8,702 nucleotides of DNA from JAAGZL01 sp050291365 (GTDB lineage Bacteria; Pseudomonadota; Gammaproteobacteria; Chromatiales; Chromatiaceae), in assembly GCA_050291365.1 (NCBI GenBank), contig JBNKJS010000036.1:1-8702 (forward strand). The letters are read 5' to 3'. The notes under the pieces were generated by a model. That model did no database searches and was not told the origin of the DNA. It saw nothing but the letters and a program-made list of their open reading frames with translations. The position numbers and the translations under genes were made by a program. Of the stretch, positions 6,390 to 8,702 are shown piece after piece. Numbering within the stretch: position 1 is the first letter of the stretch; every line of letters begins with the position of its first letter.

Positions 6390-6406
6390 TATAAGGTAAT
6401 AAAATC

Positions 6407-6412
6407 ATTATA
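6407..6412 (-). promoter_or_regulatory. Candidate -10 box of glnB promoter
   Basis: The minus strand reads a perfect TATAAT at 6407-6412, which would give a start near 6400 and a leader of about 50 bases. At a 17-base spacing the -35 position reads CTTTTA, a poor match to TTGACA, and there is no extended -10 TG. If real, it is likely weak or activator-dependent. The rest of the 130-base gap (6350-6479) holds no clear terminator for the upstream membrane-protein gene, so read-through into glnB is possible. Confidence 0.4.
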
Positions 6413-6479
6413 ACCTTTAACGTCAGACATAAAAGGCTTGCCCTGCATATTCTGAAGCTTCTCTACAAGGAAATAAACA

Positions 6480-8432
6480 CTAATCATTGGAACAATAGTC
6501 ATTCTTAATTGTCTCCCAACTCTGACAAGCTTCAAATCTCGCATTTTTATCAAGATCTTCTGTTGGATTATTAACTGATATTATTTTTGATAAATAGATA
6601 AAATGAGCTATATCTTGCTTCGATTCAAGCCCATCTCTTCGTATTCCAGAAAGCTGTCTAACGTAGTAGTCCCCACTCTCTATTTTCACCTCCTTTTTTA
6701 AAGCAGATAAAAATACCAGCCTATCAGAATCGGTAATTACAAGCTCCTCCAATCTATTTATTAAATATCTTTCTTGTTGAGAAGATCCAGCCTCTTTTAA
6801 AGCATTGGTTATAACCCTGATAGCAACCTGCCTGATTCCTTGGATTGCAAACTTTGTCCATGGGTCACTAACATCCTCGGAATGACTCCACTGAATTATT
6901 AACTTGATATCTTCCTCAGTTATTGAAACACGTGGCTTATTGTCACCAGGACCAAGTTTTAACGCAAATATACTACCTTCAACAGTTGAAAGCTTATGGT
7001 GGTTACCGGATACATAATAATTCTCTTCAGGATTATCTGTTACGATACTATCTATAAATTCTTTCTTGTTGTTAAGGTTATATACATACAAACGTTTATT
7101 GAGTAAAAGAGCAGATGGAGAGTAGATTTCAAGATCTGGACGTACTTTCTGAATTTTATGTAAATAGCTAATCAGGCCAAGCTCAATATCCCCATCAGCA
7201 AATAAAACGGCTCCTTTAGGCACATCATCCAAGATTCTATTGGCATACGCCTCTGCCCAAATATAATTATCTCTATAATTAGAAGGTAAAGAAAACCATA
7301 GATTTACTATTAAACTTAAAATAATTACAGCTGTTATTTTTTGTTCGCTGACTTGCGTCTCACCGGGAAACATAGAGAGGCTTTTAAGTCCATAAGCACT
7401 CAACACAAAGAGACTAACAATACTGACTATCGGATAGACTTTAAAGACACTGGAATATAATACCCCATAGTCAAAATTTAATAGCATTATGAGGACAAGA
7501 CCATTGGAAAGAAATAACCAAATGAAAGCCAAAAGCAATCTTCTTGAATTCACATTCTTGAATAAACTAACACAGCCAATCCCTGCAAATAGTAATAATA
7601 AATTCAACTCCTTAGCAATTTGAATCAGAAAATCTTTGGTAAAGTTAAGCTTATCAATCCAACCAGCCGTATCTTGGTTATCAACCACCGCATAATGATG
7701 TCGAAGAACAAAACCAATGAAATCGGAGAAATCCTGGAATTTACCACTGAAGTTAATCTCTGGAGAGCCCTGATTATTAAAGTACATAGCAATGTAGGGT
7801 ACAGAGCTACAAACCAGGAACAACAAAACAATAGTTTTCTTGTTAGTCTGCAACTTAAATGCGTGGTATGACATCAACAGATAGGCAGGAAATGCCAACA
7901 TGGTTAATGGCCAATGATTAGCTAATGCCAAACCTAAAACAACCGCAAGCAAACAGAGCAACCTATAATTACTATTATCTGACGATGGCGTTTCTAAGTT
8001 TTTTAAAACAGTTAAAGCGATATAAAGCGCACAAAGATTAAGAAAGCAGTTTAAGGTATAAACCTCAGTAATAATTGCCTGTGACCAAAACGTACCTGAC
8101 ACTGAGAAAGTCACTGCCAAAAGTGCAGAGTAAATTCTTTTAAGACCAATAAAAATAAATAGTAGATATAAAACACCAATAGTTAGTGCACCAAAAAATG
8201 CGGATGACCCATGAGCTTTTGCAGCAACCCCTCCCCAAACCGGGAGATGAGTAAATAGATAAACGATAAATGTATATATAGGATACCCAGGAGGATGTGA
8301 TACACCATTAAAATACCCACTAAGTATAAATAGACTATCATCCTCTAGTGCGACACTCTTTGGCATGCATAAGAGATAAAATACAAATACAGTAAATGAT
8401 AAAATAAGGGCAATTTTATAATTTTTATGCAC
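6480..8432 (-). CDS. DUF2723 (TMEM260-like) multi-spanning membrane protein, putative glycosyltransferase
   Basis: This 650-residue protein fits DUF2723, the family of human TMEM260, reported as a protein O-mannosyltransferase (GT-C type fold). Such enzymes use polyprenol-phosphate sugars on the outer side of the membrane. Visible family marks are ALEDDSLFI (28-36) with acidic residues after the first membrane segment, GVSHPPGYPIY (43-53), FWSQAIITEVYTLN (115-128), ANHWPLT (171-177) and, after the membrane part, VLFADGDIELGLISYL with VRPDLEIY (409-437). About 11-12 membrane segments occupy residues 5-381; about 270 mostly soluble residues follow, and the last 190 or so resemble nothing I know. 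The GTG at 8430-8432 is chosen because an in-frame stop lies two codons upstream, AGGGG (8441-8445) is 8 bases away, and the first membrane segment precedes the next ATG (residue 23). Sugar and acceptor are unknown. It is strongly AT-rich compared with the genes to its left. Confidence 0.8.
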   Translation of the reverse strand: MHKNYKIALILSFTVFVFYLLCMPKSVALEDDSLFILSGYFNGVSHPPGYPIYTFIVYLFTHLPVWGGVAAKAHGSSAFFGALTIGVLYLLFIFIGLKRIYSALLAVTFSVSGTFWSQAIITEVYTLNCFLNLCALYIALTVLKNLETPSSDNSNYRLLCLLAVVLGLALANHWPLTMLAFPAYLLMSYHAFKLQTNKKTIVLLFLVCSSVPYIAMYFNNQGSPEINFSGKFQDFSDFIGFVLRHHYAVVDNQDTAGWIDKLNFTKDFLIQIAKELNLLLLFAGIGCVSLFKNVNSRRLLLAFIWLFLSNGLVLIMLLNFDYGVLYSSVFKVYPIVSIVSLFVLSAYGLKSLSMFPGETQVSEQKITAVIILSLIVNLWFSLPSNYRDNYIWAEAYANRILDDVPKGAVLFADGDIELGLISYLHKIQKVRPDLEIYSPSALLLNKRLYVYNLNNKKEFIDSIVTDNPEENYYVSGNHHKLSTVEGSIFALKLGPGDNKPRVSITEEDIKLIIQWSHSEDVSDPWTKFAIQGIRQVAIRVITNALKEAGSSQQERYLINRLEELVITDSDRLVFLSALKKEVKIESGDYYVRQLSGIRRDGLESKQDIAHFIYLSKIISVNNPTEDLDKNARFEACQSWETIKNDYCSND

Positions 8433-8454
8433 TACTTATGCCCCTACCATCAAT

Positions 8455-8702
8455 CTACCAGGACTTCCAAGTCAAGATACTAGACATTGTATAATTCCAT
8501 ACAGAACCAATAACTGCTCCCAACAAACCTGACAACCACCATATTTCAGTACTACTATAAACATATTTCGCAACAGCTACATTTACAAAAGCGCCAAAAG
8601 AGCAGGCCAGAACAAAACTAATATAGCCTGCCGCCAATCCTGAGCCGCTCAGCTCTTTATCTTTATATGTGAATTTATTATTGAGTATAAAATTACTTGT
8701 CA
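8455..8702 (-). CDS. GtrA-family membrane protein (C-terminal 82 residues, runs off right edge)
   Basis: GtrA-family proteins are small four-helix membrane proteins, thought to help flip or handle polyprenol-phosphate-linked sugars. Some are fused behind a family 2 glycosyltransferase that makes the polyprenol-phosphate sugar. The visible part begins with TSNFILNNKFTYKDK, matching the end of the second GtrA helix. Two more hydrophobic segments follow (around YISFVLACSFGAFVNVAVA and WLSGLLGAVIGSVWNY), and it ends with NYTMSSILTWKSW, the equivalent of the family's N-F-x4-R-x-W-x-F closing motif. The frame stays open to the right edge, so the start lies outside; the true protein may be a lone GtrA or a GT2-GtrA fusion. 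It ends 22 bases before the DUF2723 gene, so the two are probably co-transcribed. Confidence 0.72.
   Translation of the reverse strand, partial: TSNFILNNKFTYKDKELSGSGLAAGYISFVLACSFGAFVNVAVAKYVYSSTEIWWLSGLLGAVIGSVWNYTMSSILTWKSW

Noticed and set aside
6452..6459. GAAGCTTC palindrome as a terminator of the DUF2723 gene
   Set aside because: An 8-base palindrome has no loop and no following U run; it does not form a useful hairpin.
6416..6460. Possible sigma-54 (NtrC-dependent) promoter upstream of glnB
   Set aside because: No GG-N10-GC pair of the -24/-12 type is found in a suitable place on the minus strand; the GG and GC near 6434-6448 do not have the right spacing or orientation.
7620..7871. 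Short open frames on both strands within the DUF2723 gene
   Set aside because: They overlap the continuous 650-codon frame that carries the family motifs; no independent evidence for coding.

Overview
The window looks like chromosomal DNA of a gammaproteobacterium. The main evidence is gene order: a bamD gene faces away from rluD and pgeF, with clpB downstream of them, which is the arrangement known from Escherichia coli and Pseudomonas. The protein sequences agree (GlnB with the E. coli-type T-loop and C-terminus, BamD lipoprotein, RluD). I cannot name a genus.

Left to middle (1-5049, all minus strand): rluD, pgeF, a GcvR-like double-ACT protein, a peptide deformylase and a PlsC-like acyltransferase lie head to tail. 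rluD and pgeF overlap by 8 bases, and the following gaps are 12, 6 and 30 bases, so they probably form one transcript. After a 218-base gap with short tandem repeats comes clpB, which leaves the window at its left edge with 463 codons visible. clpB has its own well-formed sigma-32 (heat-shock) promoter. The themes are protein quality control and maturation (clpB, def), ribosome maturation (rluD), envelope upkeep (pgeF, acyltransferase) and possibly glycine/one-carbon regulation (GcvR-like).

Middle (5050-6349): bamD is the only plus-strand gene, transcribed divergently from rluD across a short promoter region. It converges on glnB, and a perfect 10-bp GC-rich hairpin sits between the two stop codons and could end both transcripts. 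glnB encodes the nitrogen-signalling PII protein.

Right (6350-8702, minus strand): base composition falls sharply (about 30% G+C in one 60-base line counted here, against about 62% in one clpB line). This AT-rich part holds the C-terminal part of a GtrA-family membrane protein and, 22 bases downstream, a 650-residue multi-spanning protein of the DUF2723 (TMEM260-like) family. Together they suggest a polyprenol-phosphate-sugar-dependent surface or periplasmic glycosylation cassette, probably gained by transfer. This is the least ordinary part of the window; the function is inferred from family membership only. No RNA genes, CRISPR array, transposase or attachment site was seen.
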